Source of the DNA: CAADGL01 sp964643885
Lineage (GTDB): Bacteria > Planctomycetota > Phycisphaerae > UBA1845 > Fen-1342
Assembly: GCA_964643885.1 (NCBI GenBank)
Contig: CAZXUI010000013.1
Location: forward strand, 9,749-73,748
Reading direction: 5' to 3'
DNA length: 64,000 nucleotides
Below, piece by piece: positions 44,381 through 53,433 of this stretch. The notes under the pieces were generated by a model that was given only the letters and a program-made list of their open reading frames with translations, had not been told where the DNA came from and did not search any database. A program made the translations under genes and the position numbers. The first letter of the stretch is position 1. The number at the start of each line of letters is the position of its first letter.

Positions 44381-45151
44381 ATGGATGGCCTGATCAATCT
44401 CCTCAAGCCGAGCGGGATCAGCAGCGCCCGCGCGCTCGACGCCGTCCGCCGCATCACGGGGCAGCGCAAGAGCGGTCACGCCGGCACGCTCGATCCCGCC
44501 GCCGACGGCGTCCTGCTCATCTGCCTGGGCAGGGCCACCAAGCTGGTCGAGCAGCTCATGGATCAGCCCAAGCTCTATCGCGCCGACGCTCGCCTCGACG
44601 TCACCAGCGAGAGCTTCGACGCCGCCCGGCCGCTCGTGCCGGTCGAAATCAAACGGGTGCCGGCTTTTGAGGATGTGAGCGCCGCCGCCCGCGGGCTCGA
44701 GGGAGAGATTCAGCAGATTCCGCCGGCCGTCAGCGCCGTAAAGGTCGGCGGCCGCCGGGCCTACAAGCTCGAGCGCGCCGGCCAGGCGCCCGCGCTCTCG
44801 CCGCGCCCAGTACGGGTCTACTGGATGCAGATTCTGAGCTACGAGTGGCCGGTGGTGCGCTTCGCGACGGCCTGCGGGCGGGGTACGTATGTCCGCGCCC
44901 TGATCCGCGATCTGGGCGCTGCGCTCGGCTGCGGCGGCTGCCTGACATCGCTGCGGCGGCTGGCGGTGGGCCCGTTTCGCAGCATCGATGCCTGGAGCCT
45001 CGATCAAATGCGACACGCCCGAGCCGGCGACGAGTTCCTCGTGCCGCTCGAGCGTGTTCGCAGTTTGCTGGCGGTGCGCCCGATCCCGATTCCTCCACCG
45101 GCGTGGAGTTCAGAGGACGGCGGGCAGCGCGATCCCGCTAGCAGCCCATAG
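44381..45151 (+). CDS. truB: tRNA pseudouridine(55) synthase TruB
   Basis: Makes pseudouridine 55 in the T arm of tRNAs. The 256-residue protein begins MDGLINLLKPSGISSARALD, the family's usual start, and has the catalytic HAGTLDPAADGVLLICLGRATKL (Asp in GTLDP, about residue 38) and CGRGTYVRALIRDLG motifs. The frame is open far upstream, but this ATG fits homologues. No good Shine-Dalgarno precedes it. The C-terminal part is shorter than in E. coli and ends in a Pro-rich tail. Confidence 0.93.
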   Translation: MDGLINLLKPSGISSARALDAVRRITGQRKSGHAGTLDPAADGVLLICLGRATKLVEQLMDQPKLYRADARLDVTSESFDAARPLVPVEIKRVPAFEDVSAAARGLEGEIQQIPPAVSAVKVGGRRAYKLERAGQAPALSPRPVRVYWMQILSYEWPVVRFATACGRGTYVRALIRDLGAALGCGGCLTSLRRLAVGPFRSIDAWSLDQMRHARAGDEFLVPLERVRSLLAVRPIPIPPPAWSSEDGGQRDPASSP

Positions 45152-45228
45152 CCGCCGTGGGGCGGTTCCGGCGCCGCGGCCGCTCGGCCGCAGAGCCCCG
45201 CCTGTGCCTCGCGGCGGGCAAAAATAAA

Positions 45229-45331
45229 GAACGATCGGTCGTGTCCCCGTCTGCGTGCCGCTCCGGCTGAGAAACTCAGCCGGTTTGGGGAGCCCGGCAT
45301 ACGTCTGCGAGACAGAGCAAACCGATCGTTC
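45229..45331. repeat. 103-bp element with 11-bp inverted ends and internal hairpin
   Basis: GAACGATCGGT (45229-45239) is matched by ACCGATCGTTC (45321-45331). Inside, CCGGCTGAG/CTCAGCCGG with an AAA loop (45263-45283) is a perfect 9-bp hairpin. Both ends run into T-rich tracts on the outgoing strand (GTTTTTC on plus, CTTTATTTTTG on minus). It lies between convergent truB and a PEP-CTERM gene, so it may act as a bidirectional terminator or be a small mobile relic. Confidence 0.6.
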
Positions 45332-45364
45332 GTTTTTCTATGCGTCTCGGGCGCGGCGGACGTA

Positions 45365-46111
45365 TCAGACCGATCGACGCCAGATCGCGGCTGCGGCGCC
45401 GATCAGCAGCAAACACAGGCTGCCGGGCTCAGGTACGCCGACGACCCGAAACGCGAAATCCACCGGCTGATCGTCAAAGTCGGGATGGCCGGCGGAGTCA
45501 TGCCACTCGAAGTCTCCATAGATTCCTGGGTTGTAGATGTAGCCACCGTCCGCGATTCCGTCCGGGTTCACCGCGCCGCTGCGCGACGCCATGAAGTTCC
45601 GCCCGGTCTGGAAGTTCGCCTCGTTGCCGACCAGCCGCACGCCGAACCAGTACTCGCCCGGGTCCAGCGCCAGCCCCTCCGCCAGGTCCACCCGCCCCTC
45701 GTACGTCGTGTAGCCCTCGTGCGTGCCCAGCCCGTCGCGAAGCAGCGACCAATCCGAATCGTGAACGCTCAGAATCGGATTGAACGTGAACTCGCCGCTG
45801 TTCGGGTCGACCACGCGCTCGAAGATGGCGTAGTCGGCCGAGTCATACCCAAAGCCCGGCGGGCTCGTGCGGATCTGACGGTTTCCGACCCACTCGATCG
45901 CCTCGACCACCACGGACTCGTCGAAGTGGGCGTCATCGATCACCCACGTGGCCGTCTCGAGTGTCGGACCGACCTGCGTCCGCCGCTCCGCGCTCAGGTG
46001 GCGCGTCGCGTCGTACGAATCGGCCGGATAGTTGTCCCAGAGAATGTCTGCATGGGCGACCATCGAGCCGACCCCAAGCAAGAGTGAGGCCACGGCGAAA
46101 CGTGCTCTCAT
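45365..46111 (-). CDS. PEP-CTERM sorting domain protein
   Basis: A 248-residue exported protein: signal peptide (1-21, MRARFAVASLLLGVGSMVAHA), a beta-rich domain (ILWDNYPADSYDATRHLSAERRTQV onward, with ALDPGEYWFGVRLVGNEANF and TGRNFMASRSGAVN), and the PEP-CTERM end (VPEPGSLCLLLIGAAAAIWRRSV). GGGAGGG lies 5 bases before the chosen ATG. The middle domain resembles the choice-of-anchor type found in many PEP-CTERM proteins. Confidence 0.87.
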   Translation of the reverse strand: MRARFAVASLLLGVGSMVAHADILWDNYPADSYDATRHLSAERRTQVGPTLETATWVIDDAHFDESVVVEAIEWVGNRQIRTSPPGFGYDSADYAIFERVVDPNSGEFTFNPILSVHDSDWSLLRDGLGTHEGYTTYEGRVDLAEGLALDPGEYWFGVRLVGNEANFQTGRNFMASRSGAVNPDGIADGGYIYNPGIYGDFEWHDSAGHPDFDDQPVDFAFRVVGVPEPGSLCLLLIGAAAAIWRRSV

Positions 46112-46563
46112 AACGACCCTCCCAGTCCCGCGCTTGGGGGGGTGTGCTTCTATCCCCTCTCGGACAGCGCGCACCGCCTCCTGGTGGCCAGTCGAGAGCT
46201 TTCGGCCGGCCGGCGCAGAGTTCTAAAGTGCCACAGAACGTAGCTGCGGCGTCCCCTCGCTCGCGTCCTCACGCGAAACGTAGCTGCGCTGTGAAACCGC
46301 GAGGGATGGACCGTCGAGACAGAGGTGCCATCCGACCAATGCTAGGCACGGCCGGAGGCCGGATTCAAATCAGCGGGGCAGAATTGAGGCGGCGCCAGGG
46401 CCGATTCGGTGAGCGCTGGGTGAGTTTCGGGCGGCCGGCGGGGGCGTCAAGCGCTCGCCCGCCGCGTTCAGCGATATTTTCTCAGCCGCCCGGCCCCTAC
46501 GACGGCGGGCCGACCGGCGATAAAATTTGCCGAACGACGGTCGCCGATTCGTTCGGGGCTGCT
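46112..46563. other. Intergenic DNA before repeat array 2
   Basis: A 452-base stretch with no supported gene. AACGTAGCTGCG occurs twice, at 46237-46248 and 46277-46288. No promoter for the downstream tRNA was recognised. Confidence 0.4.
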
Positions 46564-46899
46564 GGGGGACCGGTCTCTGACCGGTCTTGAATGTTGGGGG
46601 ACCGGTCTCTGACCGGTCTTGAATGTGGGGGACCGGTCTCTGACCGGTCTTGAATGTGGGGGACCGGTCTCTGACCGGTCTNNNNNNNNNNNNNNNNNNN
46701 NNNNNNNNNNNNNNNNNNNNNNNNNNNNNNNNNNNNNNNNNNNNNNNNNNNNNNNNNNNNNNNNNNNNNNNNNNNNNNNNNGGGGGACCGGTCTCTGACC
46801 GGTCTTGAATGTGGGGGACCGGTCTCTGACCGGTCTCGAATGTTGGGGGACCGGTCTCTGACCGGTCTTGAATGTTGGGGGACCGGTCTCCGACCGGTC
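46564..46899 (+). repeat. Tandem array of CCGGTC hairpin repeats (array 2), interrupted by a gap
   Basis: Four units stand left (46564-46681) and four right (46782-46899) of 100 Ns. The core is GGGGGACC then GGTCTCYGACCGGTCT, and the linker TTGAATGT or TTGAATGTT gives a period of 31-32 bases. The real number of units is unknown because the assembly broke in the array. It ends about 50 bases before tRNA-Val. Confidence 0.95.
46682..46781. other. Assembly gap of 100 N
   Basis: Exactly 100 undetermined bases, a scaffolding convention, placed inside a tandem array whose units are nearly identical. Confidence 0.99.
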
Positions 46900-46951
46900 C
46901 GTTGCTGAAATGCCAGTCGGCACCGAATGCAGCGCGGCTGCCAGGAACCGC

Positions 46952-47025
46952 GGGCGGTTAGCTCAGTTGGCCAGAGCATCTCGTTTACACCGAGAGGGTC
47001 ACAGGTTCGAGTCCTGTACCGCCCA
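46952..47025 (+). tRNA. tRNA-Val (anticodon TAC)
   Basis: A complete cloverleaf: acceptor GGGCGGT/ACCGCCC, D arm GCTC/GAGC, anticodon stem TCTCG/CGAGA with loop TTTACAC (anticodon TAC), T arm ACAGG/CCTGT with TTCGAGT, discriminator A. CCA is not encoded. It reads GUA and, by wobble, other Val codons. Confidence 0.96.
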
Positions 47026-47074
47026 TCCTGCACTCTGAAGAACCCTGCCGCACCGCCCGCGGTGACGAAGTCGG

Positions 47075-48316
47075 CTATACCCCCCGCACGCGCGCGAGCT
47101 GCTGACCCGGCAGGCGCCGCACGAGCCCCTTCAGCTCCAGCGAAGTGACCGCCGCCAGGACTTCGCCCACCGGCGCGGAAACCCGAGCGAGGAGCACGTC
47201 GGAGAGGATCGGATCGGCCGAGAGCGTCGAGAGGACCTTCTGCTCCAGCTCCGTGAGGGCCGCGAAGAGCGGCGCGGCATCGGCAACGTCGACGGCGGCT
47301 GATTTTGATGAGGCTCGCGAGCGCGGCCGGCGCGTCGCATCGCCGCCGGCGAGCTGCGTTCCGCCGGCCCGGCCGTCGTCGCCCGACGCCGCTTTCGGCC
47401 GCAGCGCCCGCCCGACATCGCCCAGCTCGGCCAGCACGTCTTCGAGGCACGTGACGAGCTTCGCCCCGCCGTCGCGGATCAGCGAATTCGTACCGAACGA
47501 GGTCGCGTCCTGGACGCGCCCAGGTACGGCGAAGACCTCGCGGTTGTACTCGCTGGCCAGCCGGGCGGTGATCAGCGCTCCGCTGCGCGCCGCCGCCTCC
47601 ACGACGATCACCCCGAGCGACATGCCGGCGATGATTCGATTCCGCCCCGGGAAGTTCGTCGCCCGCACAGGCGAAGCCATCGGCAGCTCGCTCACCCACG
47701 CCCCGTGCTCGAGCAGACGCTCGGCGAGCGAGCGGTTCTCCGGCGGATAGATATCGACCAGTCCGTTGCCCAGCACCGCGATCGACCGGCCGCCCGCGTC
47801 GAGCGCCCCGTGCTGCGCGAACGCGTCGATGCCGCGGGCCAGCCCGCTGATCACCGTGAAGCCGGCGCCGGCCAGCAGCTCGCCGAAGCGCCGCGCCTGC
47901 TCGCTGCCGTAGATCGAGCATCGCCGGCTCCCGACGACGGCGATGGCGACCGCGTCCGTGCGCCGCAGCTCGCCCTTCACGAACAGAACGATCGGCGCAT
48001 CGGGAATCTGCCGCAGGCCGACCGGATAGTCCTCGTCGGCCAGGCAGATGATCCGCACGCCGTGCTCGGCCGCAGCGTCGAGCTCGCGATCGATCACGAC
48101 CGAATCGCGGGCGCGGGCGATCCGGTCCGACCCGTCGCGGCCGATGCCATGCACGCTCTCGAGCTGCCCGGCCGTCGCCGTGAGGGCCGCCTGTGCGCTG
48201 CCGAACCGCTGGACGAGCCGCCCGAAGAGGATCGGCCCGACACCGTCCGTCAGGGCCCAGTGCAGATGAGCCCGCCCGGCCTCGGTGATCGTTTGCGGCG
48301 CTTGCTCTGCGGCCAT
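47075..48316 (-). CDS. dprA: DNA processing protein DprA
   Basis: Binds incoming single-stranded DNA and loads RecA during natural transformation. The 413-residue protein has an N-terminal helix-hairpin-helix/SAM-like part (about 15-75), the Rossmann core with VAVVGSRRCSIYG, FTVISGLARGIDAFAQHGAL, AVLGNGLVDIYPPEN, LPMASPVRATNFPGRNRIIAGMS and EVFAVPGR, and a C-terminal winged-helix domain (about 340-410). A disordered Arg/Ala/Ser linker lies before the winged helix. The upstream gene stops 2 bases before its ATG. Confidence 0.95.
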   Translation of the reverse strand: MAAEQAPQTITEAGRAHLHWALTDGVGPILFGRLVQRFGSAQAALTATAGQLESVHGIGRDGSDRIARARDSVVIDRELDAAAEHGVRIICLADEDYPVGLRQIPDAPIVLFVKGELRRTDAVAIAVVGSRRCSIYGSEQARRFGELLAGAGFTVISGLARGIDAFAQHGALDAGGRSIAVLGNGLVDIYPPENRSLAERLLEHGAWVSELPMASPVRATNFPGRNRIIAGMSLGVIVVEAAARSGALITARLASEYNREVFAVPGRVQDATSFGTNSLIRDGGAKLVTCLEDVLAELGDVGRALRPKAASGDDGRAGGTQLAGGDATRRPRSRASSKSAAVDVADAAPLFAALTELEQKVLSTLSADPILSDVLLARVSAPVGEVLAAVTSLELKGLVRRLPGQQLARVRGV

Positions 48317-48318
48317 CG

Positions 48319-49299
48319 TCAGTCGCCCTCGCTCCGCTCGCTCGACTCCAGGAGCATCTGCACGGTCAGCGCGTCGTGCTCGCGCGCGTTACGGATCGCG
48401 TCGGCCGCGCGCTCCCGGCCGGAATGCGTTTCCAGCTCGCGCTGCACCGCGGCCGCGTCCGCGAGCGGCCTGAGCAGGTGCAGATACTCGTCGCATGCCG
48501 CCGCCCAGCGAGCGGCGACGCTGCTCGATCGGCTCTCGCAGACGGCCGGCGAGCGCAGCCAGCCGACCAGCGCTGCGCGGGCATTGCACAGGACGCGGGC
48601 GAAGGCGGCGTGCGTGAGCGCGGCGGCCCGCGTCGGCACGCCGGCGGGCGGGTGTTCGAGCGCCGCCACCCACAGGTCGTACGCCGCCCGTCCACAGGCG
48701 ATCCCGGCCGACTGCGCATCGCGCCACTCCGCCACGGCCGCCGCGAGCGCCTGCTGCGTGACGCGATCGTCGAGCGGGTCGACGGCCGGCCCGAGCTCCT
48801 CGATGACGTACGCCAGGTGTGCGGCGCCGATCAGCGGCATCGGCTCGCCTTTGTGCAGGCAGGTAAAGCCGACGACCATGTCGTCGCGGACCTCCGTGAT
48901 CACGCCCCAGAAGTCCTCGCGCGGCGGCGGCCAGCCGCGCCACGCGAGCACGAGCTGCTCGTGCTCGATCGCCCGGCGGATCAGCGGCAGGTAGCTGTCG
49001 CGAAAGTGAGCCGGGAATTCCGCCGAGCGCCGCAGCCCGCGGGCCGCGAGCGGCGGGTGAAGCTCGCGCAGCCGCACGCCCAGCAGCTCGGCCGCGGCGG
49101 GAAGATGGCGCTCGCGTCCGAGCCAGGGCCAGGCCGCCGGCGACTCCTCTGCCGCGGCCGTCACGAGCGTTCCCAGCCCCAGCGCGGCGACGAGCCGCTC
49201 GTATTCATGCTGCCGGCCGGCTGCGGCCAGCACGGCGCGCAGGGCGACCGCGAGGGTCTCGGTGTGATCGGGCTGCTCGGTCCAGGGCAGTGTTCGCAT
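48319..49299 (-). CDS. Conserved-looking hypothetical protein upstream of dprA
   Basis: A 326-residue cytoplasmic protein without signal peptide or membrane segment. It is Ala-, Arg- and Glu-rich and mainly helical. The N-terminal region (TETLAVALRAVLAAAGRQHEYERLVAALGLG) resembles a hydrophobic-heptad helical module, and a central part reads WWPPREDFWGVITEVRD-like (actual WRGWPPPREDFWGVIT) followed by VVGFTCLHKGEPMPLIGAAHLAYVIEEL. No known family was recognised. Two bases separate it from dprA, so it is probably co-expressed. Confidence 0.65.
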   Translation of the reverse strand: MRTLPWTEQPDHTETLAVALRAVLAAAGRQHEYERLVAALGLGTLVTAAAEESPAAWPWLGRERHLPAAAELLGVRLRELHPPLAARGLRRSAEFPAHFRDSYLPLIRRAIEHEQLVLAWRGWPPPREDFWGVITEVRDDMVVGFTCLHKGEPMPLIGAAHLAYVIEELGPAVDPLDDRVTQQALAAAVAEWRDAQSAGIACGRAAYDLWVAALEHPPAGVPTRAAALTHAAFARVLCNARAALVGWLRSPAVCESRSSSVAARWAAACDEYLHLLRPLADAAAVQRELETHSGRERAADAIRNAREHDALTVQMLLESSERSEGD

Positions 49300-49467
49300 C
49301 GCTTCGAATCACCGGTGGTGGGAGGCGTCTCCCGCGGTCCGACAGGGTAGCGTCGCGGCGGCCGGTGGGCACGCAGCCGCGGCATGCAAAGTGCCGATAG
49401 ACTGGCGGCCGGAGCGCGGCAGTGGGCCGCCGGCGATCGGCAAAGGATTGTGCGAGCGGAGTTTACG

Positions 49468-49749
49468 ATGAAGGCTGAGCAGCGGGGTGCGTCGGGGTCG
49501 GCACAACTGAAGCGCAATCGCCGCGCGGGCGGCGCGGGTCTTGCGGCCGCTTTGCTGGCGGGCGGTCTGGTGAGCGGCTGCAACGACGACGAGGCTCTGC
49601 GGGCGTTCCGTGACGCGGCCGCGAACGGGCTCCAGAGCGGTGCATCGGCGATCGCCGACGGTCTGATCGACGGCGCGTTCGCGGTCTTCACGCTCGGCGC
49701 GGACGAGCAGTCCGACGGCGGCAGCGAGGAGACGACGGACGGGGGCTGA
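49468..49749 (+). CDS. Small putative lipoprotein
   Basis: A 93-residue protein with an Arg/Lys-rich start, then a hydrophobic stretch ending in a lipobox (LLAGGLVSGC, Cys at about residue 43). The mature part (NDDEALRAFRDAAANGLQSGASAIADGLIDGAFAVF) is helical and ends in an acidic Ser/Gly tail. GGAG lies seven bases before the ATG. Similar small lipoproteins are common in planctomycetes; the function is unknown. Confidence 0.62.
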   Translation: MKAEQRGASGSAQLKRNRRAGGAGLAAALLAGGLVSGCNDDEALRAFRDAAANGLQSGASAIADGLIDGAFAVFTLGADEQSDGGSEETTDGG

Positions 49750-49862
49750 TGGGCGACCGCTCGGTCGGGCCGGCCTGGCGGCGCTTTGACCGTCCAACGG
49801 ACTCGTGAAACAATCTCCCGCGGCGTGGGCGACACCGCCGTCACGAGCGCGAGGAGATGCGC

Positions 49863-50696
49863 ATGAGAATCCGCCTGGGGCACAGTCCGGACCCGGACGA
49901 CGCCTTCATGTTCTACGGACTGGCCAGCGGGGCGGTGGACGGTGCGCCGCTGGAGTTCGAGCACATCCTGGAAGACATCCAGACGCTCAATGAGCGGGCG
50001 ATGCGGGGGGAGTATGAAGTGACGGCCATCAGCATCCACGCCTATCCGTATGTCGCCGGCCGCTACGCGCTGTGCTCCTGCGGCTCGAGCATGGGCGACG
50101 GGTACGGTCCGATGGTTGTGGCGCGCGAGAAGCTGTCTGTGGACGAGCTGCGCGGCATGAGGATCGCCGTGCCGGGTCTGATGACGACGGCCTACCTGGC
50201 GCTGCAACTGCTGCTGGGCAAGTCGTCGTTCGAGCCGCGGGTGATGATGTTCGACCAGATTCCGGACGCGGTGGCGCAGGGCGAGGTGGACGCGGGGCTC
50301 ATCATTCACGAAGGGCAGCTCACCTACGCGCGGCAGGGGTTGGCGAAGATCGTCGACCTGGGCGAGTGGTGGATGGAGCGGACGAACCTGCCGCTGCCGC
50401 TGGGCGGCAACGTGATCCGGCGCGACCTGGGGCCTGAGCTGAGCAGCCGGATTCAACGGCTGATGCGCGAGAGCATCCGCTACAGCCTGGAGAACCGCGG
50501 GCGGGCGGTGGAGTACGCGCTGAAGTTCGGGCGGGGGCTGGACCGCGAGCTGGCGGACCGGTTCGTGGGGATGTACGTGAACGACTGGACGCTCGACTAT
50601 GGGCCGCGGGGGCGCGAGGCGATCCGGCGGCTGCTTCATGCGGGGGTGGCCGCGGAGCTGGTTCCGGATCCGGGTTCGATCGACTTCGTCGAGTAG
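49863..50696 (+). CDS. mqnD: 1,4-dihydroxy-6-naphthoate synthase MqnD
   Basis: Converts cyclic de-hypoxanthine futalosine to 1,4-dihydroxy-6-naphthoate in the futalosine route to menaquinone. The 277-residue protein has the family start RIRLGHSPDPDDAFMFYGL, ISIHAYPYVAGRYALCSCGSSMGDGYGP, and the His of IIHEGQLTY. The start at 49863 is preferred to 49857 because GAGGAG then stands at a normal six-base distance. The other mqn genes are not in view. Confidence 0.93.
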   Translation: MRIRLGHSPDPDDAFMFYGLASGAVDGAPLEFEHILEDIQTLNERAMRGEYEVTAISIHAYPYVAGRYALCSCGSSMGDGYGPMVVAREKLSVDELRGMRIAVPGLMTTAYLALQLLLGKSSFEPRVMMFDQIPDAVAQGEVDAGLIIHEGQLTYARQGLAKIVDLGEWWMERTNLPLPLGGNVIRRDLGPELSSRIQRLMRESIRYSLENRGRAVEYALKFGRGLDRELADRFVGMYVNDWTLDYGPRGREAIRRLLHAGVAAELVPDPGSIDFVE

Positions 50697-50884
50697 TGCG
50701 GCGCGGCGCGCGGCGGGCGGCGGGTCTGCCTGGCGCTGTGCGTGGTGGCGTGCCGGGGGGTTTTGGTGCTGGGCGGCTGGTTGCGCGGCGGAACGCCGGG
50801 CGCGGCCGCACGCGAAGTCGGCCGCGTGTGCGTACAATGCGCTCACGCGCCACCGCCGGCGCGCTGCAAGCAAGGAGCGCCGCC

Positions 50885-52030
50885 ATGCCACTTCGCGATC
50901 TTCGCCCGCAGGCCACTCGCCGCAATTCGCAGGAGCTGCTGGCCCACCTGAAGAGCTTCGAGCTGGAGCTGAAGTTCTCGGCCGGCATCTGGTTCTTCTC
51001 GCCGCCGTTCAGCCGCTTTCACGCCAAGTATCAGCCGGATTTGAGCATCGAGCAGCGGCTGGAGATCGCCGCGCGGCTCAAGCCGTACGGCCTGGCCGGC
51101 CTCGAGGCGCACTATCCCAACGAAATCAACGAGGAGAACCTCGGCCTGTGGCAGAAGTTTCAGCGCGACACGGGCATCAAGCTGATCACGGTCATCCCGC
51201 TGCTGTTCTGGGACACGCAGTTCGAGTTCGGCTCGCTCTCGAGCCCGCTCGAGGCGCCGCGGCGGGCCGCGATCGAGCGGACCCGGCAGGCCTTCGCGCT
51301 CAATAAGCAGCTCGACACGGAGTTCGCGGTCGTCTGGCCGGGCATCGACGGATACGAGAATCCCTTCGGGCTGGATTTCGTGGCCGCGCGGGAGCGCTTC
51401 GCCGACGGCCTGGCGGAGGCGATGGACGCGGTGCCGGGCGTGCGGGTGGCGTTCGAGCCGAAGCCCTATGAGCCGCGCGGGCGGATTCTCTTCGGCACCA
51501 CGCCGGAGGGCGTGCTGCTGGGGCACATGGTGGAGCGGCGGTTGGCGCACCGGGAGAATCAGAAGCTGCTGGGCGAGGGGCACGGGCTGGTCTGCATGAA
51601 CCCGGAGGTGGGGCACGTGCTGATGGGCTTCGAGGACCTGGCGTACGCGTTCAGTTGGCCGCTGAGCGAGGGGCGGCTGGCGCACAGCCATTGGAACAGC
51701 CAGCCGCTGGGCAACTATGACCAGGACCTGAACGTGGGCGTGGTCTCGCCGGAGCAGCTCGAGGCGCTGCTGTATACGCTGAAGATGTACGGCTACACGG
51801 GCTGGTTCGGGATCGACATCAACCCGGAGCGCATGCCCGTCGAGACGGCGCTGAAGATCAGCATGGACGCGATCCGGGCGGCCAACGACCGCGTCAGCTC
51901 GATCGATCACGAGGCGGTGCTCTATTGCCACGAGCACCCGGACAAGTCGCGCGGCTGGCTGGAGGCGTACCTGGTGCGGGCGCGGGCGCTGCGGCCTGAG
52001 AAGCTGGCGGAGCTGCCGCGGGTGAAATAG
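50885..52030 (+). CDS. Xylose isomerase-like TIM-barrel protein
   Basis: A 381-residue sugar isomerase-type TIM barrel. Typical metal-site motifs are present: LEAHYPNEINEEN, FEPKPYEPRGRILFG (Glu, Lys), NPEVGHVLMGFEDLA, SHWNSQPLGNYDQDLNVG and GIDINPERMPVETALK. These match the xylose isomerase family, including the EPKPxEPRGD-type catalytic segment. Length is near that of the actinobacterial-type enzymes (about 385-390). AAGGAG lies seven bases before the ATG; the open frame extends upstream but only from here does homology begin. The exact substrate (xylose, rhamnose or another sugar) is unresolved. Confidence 0.85.
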   Translation: MPLRDLRPQATRRNSQELLAHLKSFELELKFSAGIWFFSPPFSRFHAKYQPDLSIEQRLEIAARLKPYGLAGLEAHYPNEINEENLGLWQKFQRDTGIKLITVIPLLFWDTQFEFGSLSSPLEAPRRAAIERTRQAFALNKQLDTEFAVVWPGIDGYENPFGLDFVAARERFADGLAEAMDAVPGVRVAFEPKPYEPRGRILFGTTPEGVLLGHMVERRLAHRENQKLLGEGHGLVCMNPEVGHVLMGFEDLAYAFSWPLSEGRLAHSHWNSQPLGNYDQDLNVGVVSPEQLEALLYTLKMYGYTGWFGIDINPERMPVETALKISMDAIRAANDRVSSIDHEAVLYCHEHPDKSRGWLEAYLVRARALRPEKLAELPRVK

Positions 52031-52043
52031 TGACATCCGGTGG

Positions 52044-52751
52044 TTACACGTGCGGCCGGCCGAGCAGATGGTCCTCCATCGGCTGCCAACCCGTTCCGGC
52101 CAGTTCGCGCGAGCGCTGGACCGCGGCCGGGCAGATATTCGCGCGGCCGAAGCAGAGCTTCTCCAGAACGTATGCCGGCCGGCCTTGCCAGCTCGCCCAC
52201 GAGAGAGGTGAGTCCCCGTACGCGTCACGGGCGTCGATGGCGGCCCCGGCCGCGAGGAGCAGATCGATGGCGGTTTCGCTGCCGAAGGCGGCTGCGCGGT
52301 GGAGCGGCGTCTCTCCGCGCGTGCGGCAGTCGCGCATGAAACAGCCCGTCTCGATACCGGGGCGTGTCGTCGCGTTCGGGTCGGCTCCGGCGGCGAGCAG
52401 GATACGGACGATGTGGTCGTATCCCGGGCGATCTGGCTTGCAAAGCGCAGCGTGCAGCGGCGTTTCACCCGTGTCGGGCAGCCGGTGGCGAGCGTCGGCC
52501 CCACTTTCGATCAGGAACTGACACAGCCTCCAGTGGCCGTGGAACGCGGCGCCGTTCAGGTCGCGATTCTCCCCGAGCGACTCGAGCGACTCGCCGTTGG
52601 CGAGCAGGAAGCGAATGGCGCTGACGTCGCCGTAGTAGGCGCACCAGCGGATGAGCGGCGTGCCACGCGTGTCGCGGGTCGTCGCGGCGTGGCCCTGCGC
52701 GAGGAACTCGAAAACGAGGTCGGTTCGGCCGTCGGCGATTCGGTTGAGCAT
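52044..52751 (-). CDS. Ankyrin-repeat protein
   Basis: A 235-residue cytoplasmic protein made mainly of ankyrin repeats: RGTPLIRWCAYYGDVSAIRFLLANG, GAAFHGHWRLCQFLIESGADARHR, GETPLHAALCKP...HIVRILLAAGADPNATT, and GETPLHRAAAFGSETAIDLLLAAGAAIDARD. They form a protein-binding surface. The C-terminal part (about 190-235) is unlike the repeats. No partner is suggested by the neighbours. Confidence 0.88.
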   Translation of the reverse strand: MLNRIADGRTDLVFEFLAQGHAATTRDTRGTPLIRWCAYYGDVSAIRFLLANGESLESLGENRDLNGAAFHGHWRLCQFLIESGADARHRLPDTGETPLHAALCKPDRPGYDHIVRILLAAGADPNATTRPGIETGCFMRDCRTRGETPLHRAAAFGSETAIDLLLAAGAAIDARDAYGDSPLSWASWQGRPAYVLEKLCFGRANICPAAVQRSRELAGTGWQPMEDHLLGRPHV

Positions 52752-52968
52752 TCCTAGTCTCCGTCAGCGGCATGTCCTGTGCGTGCGGCGCCATTGTAAA
52801 CGTGCGTTTTGTGCAAAATCTCCGAATGGGGGTTGACGGAGCGGTTCGGGTGATGTACGGTATAGTTCGGGTGTTTGGAAGTCGTCTTACGTGGCCGCGG
52901 GCCTGGTGTGCCGTGGGCGTTCCGGGGTGGTTCCGCGCAGCCGGGCCGCATCAGAGAAGGGAATGGAG

Positions 52969-53433
52969 ATGGGTAGCAAGATTTCACCGATTCCGCCCGG
53001 GTATCACAGCATTACGCCGTCGCTGATCGTCAAGGACCCCGACGGGGCGATGGCGCTGTACAAGAAGGCGTTCGGGGCTGAGGAGGTCATGGCGCTGCGC
53101 TCGCCGGAGGGGCATTTCATGCACGGGGAGATGAAGATCGGGGATTCGGTCTTCATGCTCGGCGGCGAGTGGCCGCAACACGGCATGAAGGCGCCACAGC
53201 CGGGGCATATTTTCTCCGGGTTGCACATTTACGTGACGGATGCGGACAAGGCGTTCCAGCGCGCGGTCGACGCCGGCTGCACCGTGGTTATGCCGCCGAC
53301 GAACATGTTCTGGGGCGATCGGTATGCCAAGGTGCTCGATCCGTACGGCCACCAGTGGGGCATCGCCACGCGGATCGAGGAGGTTTCGCCGGAGGAGTGC
53401 GCCCGGCGGGCGGCGGCCTGGAAACCGAGCTGA
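52969..53433 (+). CDS. VOC-family (glyoxalase/PhnB-like) protein
   Basis: A 154-residue small cytoplasmic protein of the vicinal oxygen chelate fold. The N-terminal half contains ITPSLIVKDPDGAMALYKKAFGAEEVMAL, the C-terminal half GLHIYVTDADKAFQRAVDAGCTVVMPPTNMFWGDRYAKVLDPYGHQWGIAT. This resembles PhnB-like VOC proteins. The ATG at 52969 is preferred because AAGGGA then lies six bases upstream; the alternative ATG at 52963 is nearly as likely. Confidence 0.88.
   Translation: MGSKISPIPPGYHSITPSLIVKDPDGAMALYKKAFGAEEVMALRSPEGHFMHGEMKIGDSVFMLGGEWPQHGMKAPQPGHIFSGLHIYVTDADKAFQRAVDAGCTVVMPPTNMFWGDRYAKVLDPYGHQWGIATRIEEVSPEECARRAAAWKPS

Noticed and set aside
46564..46899. CRISPR array
   Set aside because: The 31-32-base units repeat without unique spacers and no cas genes are near; the linkers are identical within the array.
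52823..52876. TTGACG/TATAGT promoter of the VOC gene
   Set aside because: The hexamers are about 22 bases apart, too far for a sigma-70 promoter.
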